DNA of 64,000 nt, taken from positions 1 through 64,000 of the forward strand of contig JBAVOR010000022.1 of the NCBI GenBank assembly GCA_049692255.1. Reading direction: 5' to 3'. Below the pieces are notes generated by a model. It had not been told where the DNA came from. It saw only the letters and a list, made by a program, of their open reading frames with translations, and searched no databases. The first letter of the stretch is position 1. Every line of letters starts with the position of its first letter. Shown in pieces: positions 8,414 through 16,834 of this stretch. Origin of the DNA: JBAVOR01 sp049692255. Its GTDB lineage: Bacteria; Babelota; Babeliae; Babelales; JACPOV01. A program made the position numbers and the translations under genes.

Positions 8414-8439
8414 AAGCCCGGCTTTTTATGGCCGGGCTT
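8414..8439 (-). terminator. Rho-independent terminator of the OmpA-family gene
   Basis: AAGCCCGGC (8414-8422) pairs with GCCGGGCTT (8431-8439) around an eight-base loop and is followed on the minus strand by TTTATTTTTG. It lies just downstream of the leftward OmpA gene. It differs from the 7753-7778 element by one loop base. Confidence 0.75.
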
Positions 8440-8466
8440 CTTGATTATCGTTTTTTAAATCTGGGC

Positions 8467-9081
8467 TTACGCTACGCAGTATATCTCTACACGGCGATTT
8501 GGCGCTTGACCATCTTTGCTGTTTTCAAACACTGCTGGTTCTTCTTCCCCTACACCAAATGCCTTACATTTCTCTGCTGGCACTTTGCACAATTGTGCTG
8601 TTCTGTGGGCACGATTGTTTGATAGTGCAATCTTATGCGCTCCTGATCTGCCACGGGGGTATTGGCATGAGTGTCCTTTAACTACCACGGTTTTGCCCTC
8701 CGCTACCCATTGAGCTGCCTTCTTTTGAACAGCAGACAACTTTGCTTTTTGATCTGCGCGAATAGCATCACTGTCATAATCGAAGTAGATAGTTTCTGCA
8801 CCTGCTACCCCTGCTTTTTCCCCTTTACTTCCTTCATTCATGGCCAAGGCTATGTCACCACTCTTGGCGCTCAGCTCTTCATCAAGCACAAAACTTTCGG
8901 CATCCTCAAAAGATCCTACATTTTCGTCGAAAAATGCTACTTTTTGCCCTTTGTCTGCTTCATTTGCAAAAACAATATGCTCGCTCGTCGGCTCTTCTTG
9001 GGTAGCTTTTGGCTTACGGCGACACGCAGGAAGTACGAATAAACTTGCAATAGCTAATAGTAAGAGTACATTCTTTTTCAT
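8467..9081 (-). CDS. OmpA/Pal-family peptidoglycan-associated lipoprotein
   Basis: A 204-residue outer-membrane lipoprotein expected to tether the outer membrane to peptidoglycan. The signal peptide ends in a good lipobox, LPAC, with the Cys at about residue 20. A Glu/Asp-rich linker follows. The C-terminal 100 residues form an OmpA domain: IYFDYDSDAI, VVVKGHSC, then ALSNNRAHRTA and NRRVEIY at the end. The Arg of NNRAHR matches the peptidoglycan-binding Arg. The usual TDxxGS segment is replaced by a Cys-containing GHSCQYPRGRSG, as also seen in chlamydial-type Pal proteins as far as I recall. AGGAG sits five bases before the ATG. The gene is monocistronic, with its own terminator, and supports a diderm cell. 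Confidence 0.85.
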   Translation of the reverse strand: MKKNVLLLLAIASLFVLPACRRKPKATQEEPTSEHIVFANEADKGQKVAFFDENVGSFEDAESFVLDEELSAKSGDIALAMNEGSKGEKAGVAGAETIYFDYDSDAIRADQKAKLSAVQKKAAQWVAEGKTVVVKGHSCQYPRGRSGAHKIALSNNRAHRTAQLCKVPAEKCKAFGVGEEEPAVFENSKDGQAPNRRVEIYCVA

Positions 9082-9215
9082 AGGGTCTCCTTTGGGGGTT
9101 TATCTATTTTATTTCTTATGTCCTTCGGTATGCAGTATAATAAAATCATGATAAAAAAATAGCATCTTGAATACGTATGGTACCGATTTTCAAAATGGAG
9201 GCGAAAATTTAATAT

Positions 9216-10721
9216 ATGAAAAAAATTATTATCAATGTGAATCCCTGGCAGACCAGGGTGGCAATTTTACGCAATAATGAGCTACAGAACATCTATTTCG
9301 CATCACCAAACAGTCAAGCGTTAGAACGCACCTTTTTTAAAGGGGTGGTAAACAAGGTATTGCCCGGCATCCAAACAGCCTTTGTTGATATTGGCCAGGA
9401 ACGGGCAGGGTTTCTCCATATATCTGAAATCGACCGCGAATTGGCCCTTGAGCGTATGGCTGGCTCGGTGGACCTTGAAGAGGTTCCTCATCGGTCCCAT
9501 GACCGGGGGCGCCACCGTACTACGATGGATGTGAGTAAAATCTTGCACGAAGGGGAACAGATTCTAGTGCAAGTGAGCAAAGAACCGGTCTATGAAAAGG
9601 GAGCAAAGCTGACCACCTGCTTTACGTTGCCTGGTCGTTTTATTGTCTTACTGCCCAATATTGCGCGTATTGCCATATCAAAAAAGATCGATGCACGAGA
9701 AGAGCGAGCGCGGCTGAAAGAAATTTTACTTAAAAATCTCCCCGAAGGTATGGGGGCCATTATTCGCACTACTTCAGAAGAACGAACTGAAAAAGAGATT
9801 GCCGGCGATATTCGATACTTAGTGAATACGTGGAACACGGTTACTGAACGGTACCAAACTGCCAAGGCACAAGAAAAGATTTATGAAGATTTACCTCTTA
9901 CGCTGCAAATGGTGCGTGATCATTTAGATGATGATGTAGATACCGTTATTGTGGATGACAAAAGCACCCAAGTTGAAGTGTACAAATTCGTTAAAATGAT
10001 TGCACCTGAATATTTGCAAAAAGTGCATTATTATAGCGGGCCGCAAAATATTTTTGAAAAATATGATGTCGAACAACAGATCGAAGAAGCATTAACACAA
10101 AAAGTTGATCTAAAATCGGGCGGCTCCATTATTGTTGAACAAACACAAGCAATGACCGTTATTGACGTTAATACCGGTAAATATATTGGTAAAAGCAACT
10201 TAGAAGATACCATTCTAGAAACAAACATCGAAGCTGCTGAAGAAATTGTGCGGCAATTACGTCTACGCAATATTGGCGGTCTAATCGTAATCGACTTTAT
10301 TGATATGGCCACTGCAAACAATAGACAAAAGCTCATGCGTTTCTTTGAAAAAATGTTAAAAGAACGGGACAAATTCCAGTCTCTGGTACTCAAAGTATCT
10401 GAGTTAGGTCTGGTGCAGATGACCCGTAAACGCTCGGGTAAAACATTATTGCAAACATTGGAAGACCAATGCCCGTGTTGTAAAGGGCTTGGTTTTACCA
10501 AATCGTTGCAAACCGATTGCTATGCGCTGTTTAACAAATTAAAAACGAGCATTCGTAAACATAAAGATAAAACGATTACCATTACCGTTAGTCACGACCT
10601 GTTCGAATATATCACCTCGATGGAATACAACACCATCTTACATTTAGAACAGGTATGGCGCTGCAAAATTATGATGGCTGCTGATGAAATGCACACGAAT
10701 GATATGTTTACGATTAGCTAA
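9216..10721 (+). CDS. rng: Ribonuclease G/E family endoribonuclease
   Basis: A 501-residue protein, the length of RNase G rather than RNase E, that cleaves single-stranded A/U-rich RNA in rRNA maturation and mRNA decay. The S1 domain is seen near residues 40-130 (TAFVDIGQERAGFLHISE), and the catalytic DNase I-like domain carries VIDVNTGKYIG and GGLIVIDFIDM with its metal-binding aspartates. The Zn-link CPCCKGLG near residue 425 holds the two cysteines needed for dimerisation. There is no RNase E-type degradosome tail. GGAGG is present but 14 bases from the ATG, a longer spacing than usual. A TATAAT at 9136-9141 may be the promoter -10. The 3' end overlaps the convergent fcl gene by eight bases. 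Confidence 0.92.
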   Translation: MKKIIINVNPWQTRVAILRNNELQNIYFASPNSQALERTFFKGVVNKVLPGIQTAFVDIGQERAGFLHISEIDRELALERMAGSVDLEEVPHRSHDRGRHRTTMDVSKILHEGEQILVQVSKEPVYEKGAKLTTCFTLPGRFIVLLPNIARIAISKKIDAREERARLKEILLKNLPEGMGAIIRTTSEERTEKEIAGDIRYLVNTWNTVTERYQTAKAQEKIYEDLPLTLQMVRDHLDDDVDTVIVDDKSTQVEVYKFVKMIAPEYLQKVHYYSGPQNIFEKYDVEQQIEEALTQKVDLKSGGSIIVEQTQAMTVIDVNTGKYIGKSNLEDTILETNIEAAEEIVRQLRLRNIGGLIVIDFIDMATANNRQKLMRFFEKMLKERDKFQSLVLKVSELGLVQMTRKRSGKTLLQTLEDQCPCCKGLGFTKSLQTDCYALFNKLKTSIRKHKDKTITITVSHDLFEYITSMEYNTILHLEQVWRCKIMMAADEMHTNDMFTIS

Positions 10722-11721
10722 GAGCGCACATATTTCGCGTATACCAATCGTATGTTTGCGTGAGCCCTTGCTCAAGCGGGGTCGACGCTTGCCATCCAAT
10801 CGATTGTAAGCGATCAACACAGAGCAATTTTTGTGGGGTGCCATCGTAATAGCGATTACCATCAAACAGAATATCTCCCTCATAGCCAATAATATTTTTG
10901 AGCATGTTGGCGAGTTCATAAATGGTACCATCAGTGCCGGTACCAACATTGATTGGCAGCGAATCTTCGTAATGGTTCATCAAATAGATAAGCGCATCGG
11001 CTAAATCTTCAACAAATAAAAACTCACGCCGCGCACCACCAGTGCCCCATAGCGTAATAGATGGTGCATGCGTTTTTTTTGCTTGATCTATTTTATACAT
11101 AAGACCAGGAATAACATGGGAATTTTGGGGATGAAAATTGTCGCGGTACCCATATAAATTCGTAGGCATACAAGAAATAAAACGCGTGCCATACTGTTGC
11201 TTATACGCTTGGCACAAGCGCAAACCGGCTATCTTTGCTAACGCATACGCATCATTTGTTTTTTCGAGCGGGCCACTGAGCAAATATTCTTCGCGTATCG
11301 GCTGTGGGCATTCGCGTGGGTAGATACAGGAAGAGCCTAAAAAGAGTAATTTAGTTACCCCGTGCGTATAGGCCGCATGCATAATATTTGCTTCGATCAT
11401 GAGATTGTCGTAAATAAACGATGCGGGATACAGATCATTTGCTTTAATACCTCCCACGCGTGCCGCTGCCAAGAACACATATTCTATTTTCTCTTGCGCA
11501 AAGAACCGATTCACCGCTTCTTGATTGCGCAAATCTAACTCTTGCGAGCTACGCGTAATAAGGGTCGTGTACCCACGCTCTGTGAGCGCCTCTACCAATG
11601 CAGATCCCACTAGGCCATGGTGACCCGCAACATAAATGCGGGCATTACGTGGCATTTCAGATGCAATGAGTGCGGTCGTAACCGCTGACAATAACATTGC
11701 AAAAATATATACTTGTTTCAT
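10714..11721 (-). CDS. fcl: GDP-L-fucose synthase with N-terminal signal peptide
   Basis: This enzyme converts GDP-4-keto-6-deoxymannose to GDP-L-fucose with NADPH (3,5-epimerase and reductase). It is an extended SDR: the nucleotide loop is YVAGHHGLVGSAL, followed by the catalytic YALAK (YxxxK) and substrate motifs such as SSCIYP. The catalytic domain alone is the usual 310-320 residues. In front of it sits MKQVYIFAMLLSAVTTALIAS, which reads as a cleavable signal peptide. The ATG inside (MPRNARIYVAG) has no ribosome-binding site, so the longer start is preferred, although its own site is also weak. It is the last gene of the sugar operon, 22 bases after gmd, which supplies its substrate. Confidence 0.88.
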   Translation of the reverse strand: MKQVYIFAMLLSAVTTALIASEMPRNARIYVAGHHGLVGSALVEALTERGYTTLITRSSQELDLRNQEAVNRFFAQEKIEYVFLAAARVGGIKANDLYPASFIYDNLMIEANIMHAAYTHGVTKLLFLGSSCIYPRECPQPIREEYLLSGPLEKTNDAYALAKIAGLRLCQAYKQQYGTRFISCMPTNLYGYRDNFHPQNSHVIPGLMYKIDQAKKTHAPSITLWGTGGARREFLFVEDLADALIYLMNHYEDSLPINVGTGTDGTIYELANMLKNIIGYEGDILFDGNRYYDGTPQKLLCVDRLQSIGWQASTPLEQGLTQTYDWYTRNMCALS

Positions 11722-11743
11722 AAAATCTTTCTGGTATGTGCGT

Positions 11744-12916
11744 TCATGCTATCTCTTTAAACGAACGTTGGGTTATCTGCGTATATGCATTACCACACAT
11801 TTCGCGCCCAATAATATCAATATCAGCATCAACCATAATGGCCACTAACTGTTCAAGCGTAGTAGATGGGTTCCAGCCTAATAATGTTTGTGCCTGTGTG
11901 GAATCGCCAATCAATAAGTCAACTTCAGCAGGACGGAAATAGATGGGATCGACTACCACGAGGAGTTCACCCGTCTGCGCATCATATCCTTTTTCATTAA
12001 CACCTGCCTCCTGCCAACGCACCGTGATGCCGATGTAGGTAAATGCTTGTTCAATAAATTCACGGACTGAATGGGTTTTCCCTGTTGCTACTACCCAATC
12101 TTGCGCATGCGGATATTGAAGCATCAGCCACATTGCTTCAACATACTCTTTTGCATATCCCCAATCACGTAACGCCTCTAGATTGCCAATGTGCAGTGGT
12201 GTTTTGTTGCCATGATAGTGCGCAGCAACAGCACGCGTAATTTTACGAGTGACAAATGTCTCGCCGCGCAACGGAGATTCATGATTAAATAAGATGCCAT
12301 TTACCGCAAAAATATTATAACTTTCGCGATAGTTACGGGTAATCCAGTACGAGTACAGCTTTGCAACACCGTAGGGTGAACGGGGATAAAACGGCGTTGT
12401 CTCTCTTTGAGGAATCTCTTGTACTTTACCAAACATTTCAGAACTTGATGCTTGATAAAATTTTGTTTTTTTCTCAAGACCGCACGCACGAATCGCTTCT
12501 AGTAATCGCAACGTGCCAATCGCATCAACTTCTGCTGTATATTCAGGCAAGTCAAATGATACCTTTACATGTGATTGTGCTCCCAAATTATAGATTTCAT
12601 CGGGCCGTATCTCTTGTACTAATCGCACCGTATTTGAACTATCAGTCAGATCACCAAAATGGAGAAAGAAATGTGCATCAGGGCCAGTGCCGTACTGTTG
12701 TATTAATGCGTCGATGCGTTGTGTGTTAAATAAAGAAGTACGCCGTTTAATGCCATGTACCGTATATCCTTTGTGCAACAGAAAATCTGCCAGATACGCG
12801 CCATCTTGGCCCGTAATACCCGTAACAAGTGCCGTTCTATGTATTGCTTCATTAGGCGCTTTGTGTGCTTGAATTTGAACAAACATACATAGCAGCAAAA
12901 TATATAGTTTACACAT
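11744..12916 (-). CDS. gmd: GDP-mannose 4,6-dehydratase with N-terminal signal peptide
   Basis: Converts GDP-D-mannose to GDP-4-keto-6-deoxy-D-mannose. The extended SDR core is clear: ALVTGITGQDGAYLADFL for NADP binding, IYNLGAQSHV, the catalytic SSSEMFG and YGVAK, and VNGILFNHESPLRGETFVTR. Before the core is MCKLYILLLCMFVQIQA, a convincing signal peptide with an A-x-A-like end. I chose the ATG at 12916 because AGGAG is nine bases upstream and the start overlaps the manC stop as ATGTGTAA; an ATG at 12946 lacks such a site. At 390 residues it is longer than the usual 345-375. Manganese- or host-related roles are not evident. The substrate comes from manC just upstream. Confidence 0.9.
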   Translation of the reverse strand: MCKLYILLLCMFVQIQAHKAPNEAIHRTALVTGITGQDGAYLADFLLHKGYTVHGIKRRTSLFNTQRIDALIQQYGTGPDAHFFLHFGDLTDSSNTVRLVQEIRPDEIYNLGAQSHVKVSFDLPEYTAEVDAIGTLRLLEAIRACGLEKKTKFYQASSSEMFGKVQEIPQRETTPFYPRSPYGVAKLYSYWITRNYRESYNIFAVNGILFNHESPLRGETFVTRKITRAVAAHYHGNKTPLHIGNLEALRDWGYAKEYVEAMWLMLQYPHAQDWVVATGKTHSVREFIEQAFTYIGITVRWQEAGVNEKGYDAQTGELLVVVDPIYFRPAEVDLLIGDSTQAQTLLGWNPSTTLEQLVAIMVDADIDIIGREMCGNAYTQITQRSFKEIA

Positions 12917-13928
12917 ATGACTGAGCTCCTTTTTTATTGAGTTCATGTACTACTAATTTTACCTGTTCTGTTTTATCGCGATTCACTATTAATAATGCGT
13001 CAGGAGTATCAACAATGCACAGATCTTTAACGCCTATAAGTGCCACTAATTTCTGCGGCGCATAAAATGTGCAATTATCGCTTTCTATGCAAATATAGGG
13101 ATTTGTTTGTTCCTGATATTGAAGAAAGCTTTGCAAAGTACCCACATCTGACCATCCAAATGCAGCGGGCACTACGCGGCAATGGGCACTGTGTTCTAAT
13201 AATGCATAATCAAGTGAAATTGACGGAACTGCATCGTACGATGCGCCATGGTTATAATACGCATTCACCGCTTCGTACACGGCTGTTGCATGCTGTTTGA
13301 ACTGCGCAAGCCATACGCTCATGCGTGCTGCGCTCATACCAATGTTCCACCAGTATTCATCCAATGAAACGTACAGTTGTGCTGTAGCAGCCGTCGGTTT
13401 TTCATGAAACCGTTTTACCGCGTACGATGTTTCCAAAGCGGGCGTATCCATCGATGCTTCAATATAGCCATACCCTGTTGCTGCATAGGTAGGGCGTACC
13501 CCTAACAAACTAATGACGGGATGTTCTTGAGCAACGGCAATCATGGTGCGCACTGCTTGAAAAAAAAGTTGCTCTTGATTAATAAAATGGTCTGCAGGCC
13601 AAAAACAAACGATGGCTTCCGGATTATGTTGATAAATATGCAAAAGCGCTAACACAGCAGCAGGAGCGGTATTTTTACCCGTAGGTTCTGTAATAAGAGT
13701 GCCGATCGTATCACCAATACTCTCATGGGCAAGGGTGCGATGTTTTTCGTTGATGACTACTAAAATCTGTTCTTTTGCTACCAACGCGCACGCCCGTTGA
13801 ATAGTGGTTGCAAGCAGACTATGCGTACCGTTGAGTGTTAAAAACTGTTTGGGAAAATCGACGCGACTGAGTGGCCATAGCCGCTCTCCTTTGCCACCGG
13901 CAAGAATAACGATATAGACATTGTTCAT
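12909..13928 (-). CDS. manC: Mannose-1-phosphate guanylyltransferase (GDP-mannose pyrophosphorylase)
   Basis: Makes GDP-mannose from mannose-1-phosphate and GTP. The N-terminus has the nucleotidyltransferase signature LAGGKGERLWPLSR followed by FPKQFL. Further in are FWPADHFI, YGYIE and FHEKPT, and the C-terminal part has GWSDVGT. At 339 residues it contains only the pyrophosphorylase domain and lacks the phosphomannose isomerase domain of the fused bacterial type, so mannose-6-phosphate must come from elsewhere. AGGA lies six bases before the ATG. It sits between the polyprenyl-phosphate mannosyltransferase and gmd, both of which use its product. Confidence 0.9.
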   Translation of the reverse strand: MNNVYIVILAGGKGERLWPLSRVDFPKQFLTLNGTHSLLATTIQRACALVAKEQILVVINEKHRTLAHESIGDTIGTLITEPTGKNTAPAAVLALLHIYQHNPEAIVCFWPADHFINQEQLFFQAVRTMIAVAQEHPVISLLGVRPTYAATGYGYIEASMDTPALETSYAVKRFHEKPTAATAQLYVSLDEYWWNIGMSAARMSVWLAQFKQHATAVYEAVNAYYNHGASYDAVPSISLDYALLEHSAHCRVVPAAFGWSDVGTLQSFLQYQEQTNPYICIESDNCTFYAPQKLVALIGVKDLCIVDTPDALLIVNRDKTEQVKLVVHELNKKGAQSYV

Positions 13929-13951
13929 ACTACTTCCTGCTTAATTTGAGT

Positions 13952-14665
13952 TCACCTTTTTTTATGTTTCTTCTTCCACAAGAGTCGTAAGAATGTTAGA
14001 GCTCCTTCCTTCATAATAGACCCCGAGAGCTTCGATTGACCATACATACGATTTTGTGCACAAATCGGCACTTCGACAATAGCGTGCCCTGCGTAATGCA
14101 TATAAAACAATGATTCTATACAAAAAGAAAATCCTTGCGAGTGTAACGAATGGTACAATGCAGGGTCGAGCTTTGCTACGGTATATACGCGAAATGCACC
14201 GGTACAATCATAGGGCATGCCTAACCCATATTTAATTAAGTTGCGCCAAAGATAGGTAAATTGCAATCGTACCGCACCCCACTTGACCATATTGCCACCC
14301 GCCACATAGCGTGAGCCAATAACTACGTCAGCATGTTCTCGCTTTTCTAATAACGCAGGAATATAGGCAGGATGATGGGTAAAATCAGCATCCATCGTTA
14401 ATAAATACGTATATTGGTGCGTACGCGCATATGCAAATGCTTGGAGATGTGCGGTGCCTAAACCCAATTTTTGTGCGCGATGCAACACACATACTCGCGA
14501 ATCTTGTGCTGCGATCGTATCCAGCAGATGGCCTGTGCCATCAGGCGAGTTATCATCGCAAAATAAAATATCGCCATCGGTATGCCTACGAATTTCATGA
14601 TACAGTTTTTCTATATTTTCTTTTTCATTGTACGTAGGAATAAAAATAAGTAACTCTTTGTGCAT
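13952..14665 (-). CDS. Polyprenol-phosphate (dolichol-phosphate) mannosyltransferase-like GT2
   Basis: A 237-residue GT2 enzyme most like the catalytic domain of Dpm1, which transfers mannose from GDP-mannose to a polyprenyl phosphate on the cytosolic face. Evidence: FIPTYNEKENIEKL at the start, FCDDNSPDGTG, MDADFTHHP (the DxD metal site), VIGSRYVAGG and a final charged helix. There are no C-terminal membrane segments, as in the soluble class of Dpm1. An AGGAA site precedes the ATG. It lies next to manC, which fits mannose rather than glucose as the sugar, although DPG-type (glucose) synthases share these motifs. A possible user of the product is the TMTC-like protein at 25126. Confidence 0.82.
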   Translation of the reverse strand: MHKELLIFIPTYNEKENIEKLYHEIRRHTDGDILFCDDNSPDGTGHLLDTIAAQDSRVCVLHRAQKLGLGTAHLQAFAYARTHQYTYLLTMDADFTHHPAYIPALLEKREHADVVIGSRYVAGGNMVKWGAVRLQFTYLWRNLIKYGLGMPYDCTGAFRVYTVAKLDPALYHSLHSQGFSFCIESLFYMHYAGHAIVEVPICAQNRMYGQSKLSGSIMKEGALTFLRLLWKKKHKKR

Positions 14666-14689
14666 GCTACATTCCTTTTTTATTGATTA

Positions 14690-16834
14690 CTAGCACGGTG
14701 CGCTCCCTCCCCCTTGCTTGGCCAACTGATCGATAACCAGTGTTATATGCGCAACACTGCGTAAACGATCGAATGCTATAGGAGGGGGCGTATGCTGAAT
14801 AACCGATGTAAAAAACTGTTCTATCAAGGCGCGATGTCCTTTGTCTGGAATTTTAGTTTTTTCATTAAACGATGCCGGTAGCCCATATCCAGTTAAACGT
14901 GCAAAATCTTCCATCACTATTGATTGTGAATCAAAAAATAGCTCCATACGCTCTTTTCCCATCTCATGATGCCCTAGTGCTGTATACAAGAGCGTGCCAA
15001 TCGAACCGTCACTAAAACTGATCTGAATGCTCACATTATCGGTAACAGTTATATCATCACTGTACGGGCGTGCTGCTTCAACTGAAACAGCAACGGGTTG
15101 CGCCTCACATAACATATGAAACAGATCAATAATGTGGCATGCTTCACCAATAATGCGACCAGCACCCATTTCTGTTTGTGTCCAATGATCTTTAGGAATA
15201 AATCCTGCATTCATACGATAGTGCATAATTAACGGCGAGGTACGAGAGTCGAGTGCGCGTTTTATTTTTTGTATGTACGGTGCAAATGAACGATTATAAT
15301 CAATACACAAAGGCGCTTGCGGGTGGTGCGTTAAATAGTCAGTAAAGAGGTGCAACTGTTCAAACGTGGTAACCATCGGTTTTTCAAGAAATACTGCTTT
15401 ACCATTTTCTAATGCGGTTAATGCCTGCGCGCAATGATATCGATGTGGCGAAGCGATAATCACCGCATCCACGAGATCTTCATCGAATAACGCTTGGTCA
15501 TGCGATAGCACTCGCGCGCCACGATACAGCGCACTACTGGTCAATGCATTACCCATGTGCGGATCAACAATCGCATTGATAGCAACATTTTTAAGCGAAG
15601 AGAGTATCGGCATCAACATGACTTTGGCAAAACCGCCTGCCCCAATAACCCCAACGCGCACGAAATTAGGATGGCGCGTGTGAAACACCCGTGCTGGCTT
15701 GATTGATGTGTCTGCTATCTCTTCTTTTTTTTCATGCTGATATGTTAAAATAACGCCTAATGTCTGTTGTTTTTGTAGCTGCTGATATGCTTTCGCAGCC
15801 TGCTCTAATGGCATCTGTTGAATAAGAGGATCAATAACAAGGGTCCCTTTTTCAATCATCTGCACCACCGCTTGCATGTTACGATTTTCTGTCCAACGCA
15901 CATACGCATACGGGTAATCCTGCCCCTCTTTTTCGTACTGTACGTCATATCTCCCGGGGCCATACGAACAGGAAATAAGAAAGTCGATCTCTTTTTGATA
16001 CAATGGATCTCGTTCTAACTGCATACCTACATCGCCAACCAACACTACTCTTCCCTTTTTACGGGTGATGCGCATTGCCTGTTGTATAATTTCGTTACTC
16101 GCTGATGATGCAGTAATAATAGTAACATCAACCCCCTGATGCGCCGTATGTGCAGCAATTATCTGTTCAGCCGATTGCAAAGTACCATTGATAATACAAT
16201 CGGTGCCTAACTGTTTTGCTAATGACAAACGTCCATCGAGTAGATCGATGCCAAATACGGTTGCACCCGCATTGTTGGCCATTTGTGCGGTGAGCTGCCC
16301 GAGTAATCCTAGTCCAAGCACCGCGACCGATTCACCCAATTGTAGTTGTGCACGACGTATGCCTTGCAATGCAATAGCGCCGAGCGTAGTAACCGCTGCT
16401 TGCGCTAATAGTTCCTTTTTGTGTACTGGTACCACTAGATTTTCTGGCACCACAATAATTTCTGCATGATGCGCGTATCCTGCTCCAGCACAGGCAACCA
16501 TATCACCAATGCGCAAATTACGCACCCGTGAACCTACCGCAATTACCACACCAGAACATGCATAGCCAAGTGCATACGTGGGGCCTGCTAACTTCTCATT
16601 CACCAGTGCTCGCGTACCGTGAATGCCATTCGCCTGTAAGCTTTGAACTATCTTTTGCAACTTCGTGTGTAAGTTAGTCCAGAGTGGTTGTTTGCTTGCA
16701 GCAATAGTAGCATTTTCTGTGCCAGGGCTAATGCAGGAATAATGCACTTGCACAAGCACCATATCGTCTTCAAGCAATGGCTGACATACGTCACGAATAG
16801 CGATCATATTTTTTTGTAAAAATATCTGTCTCAT
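14690..16834 (-). CDS. Two-domain oxidoreductase: zinc-type alcohol dehydrogenase plus Gfo/Idh/MocA
   Basis: A 714-residue fusion. Residues 1 to about 350 are a medium-chain dehydrogenase/reductase: early CISPGTENAT, a Rossmann loop VLGLGLLGQLTAQMA, and later VVLVGDVGM. From about 375 a Gfo/Idh/MocA domain follows: VRVGVIGAGGFAKVML, then LEKPMVTTFEQ (the E-K-P motif) and MGAGRIIGEACHIID. This architecture is found in many bacterial surface-polysaccharide loci (bi-domain oxidoreductase); its exact substrate is not established here. The ATG at 16834 overlaps the wecC stop as ATGA and has AAGGAA five bases upstream, so longer readings of the frame are rejected. It probably modifies a nucleotide sugar made by the wecB-wecC branch. 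Confidence 0.85.
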   Translation of the reverse strand: MRQIFLQKNMIAIRDVCQPLLEDDMVLVQVHYSCISPGTENATIAASKQPLWTNLHTKLQKIVQSLQANGIHGTRALVNEKLAGPTYALGYACSGVVIAVGSRVRNLRIGDMVACAGAGYAHHAEIIVVPENLVVPVHKKELLAQAAVTTLGAIALQGIRRAQLQLGESVAVLGLGLLGQLTAQMANNAGATVFGIDLLDGRLSLAKQLGTDCIINGTLQSAEQIIAAHTAHQGVDVTIITASSASNEIIQQAMRITRKKGRVVLVGDVGMQLERDPLYQKEIDFLISCSYGPGRYDVQYEKEGQDYPYAYVRWTENRNMQAVVQMIEKGTLVIDPLIQQMPLEQAAKAYQQLQKQQTLGVILTYQHEKKEEIADTSIKPARVFHTRHPNFVRVGVIGAGGFAKVMLMPILSSLKNVAINAIVDPHMGNALTSSALYRGARVLSHDQALFDEDLVDAVIIASPHRYHCAQALTALENGKAVFLEKPMVTTFEQLHLFTDYLTHHPQAPLCIDYNRSFAPYIQKIKRALDSRTSPLIMHYRMNAGFIPKDHWTQTEMGAGRIIGEACHIIDLFHMLCEAQPVAVSVEAARPYSDDITVTDNVSIQISFSDGSIGTLLYTALGHHEMGKERMELFFDSQSIVMEDFARLTGYGLPASFNEKTKIPDKGHRALIEQFFTSVIQHTPPPIAFDRLRSVAHITLVIDQLAKQGGGSAPC

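Noticed and set aside
8671..9151. Plus-strand frames of 103-123 codons opposite the OmpA-family gene
   Set aside because: They are antisense to a clear lipoprotein gene with good motifs, have no ribosome-binding site and encode unlikely Cys- and Phe-rich sequence.
10031..10501. Minus-strand frame of 156 codons opposite rng
   Set aside because: The plus strand encodes the RNase G catalytic domain with intact motifs. The antisense frame has no features of its own.
12917..12946. Longer N-terminus for gmd starting at ATG 12946
   Set aside because: It has no ribosome-binding site, whereas the ATG at 12916 has AGGAG at nine bases and overlaps the manC stop in the coupled ATGTGTAA form.
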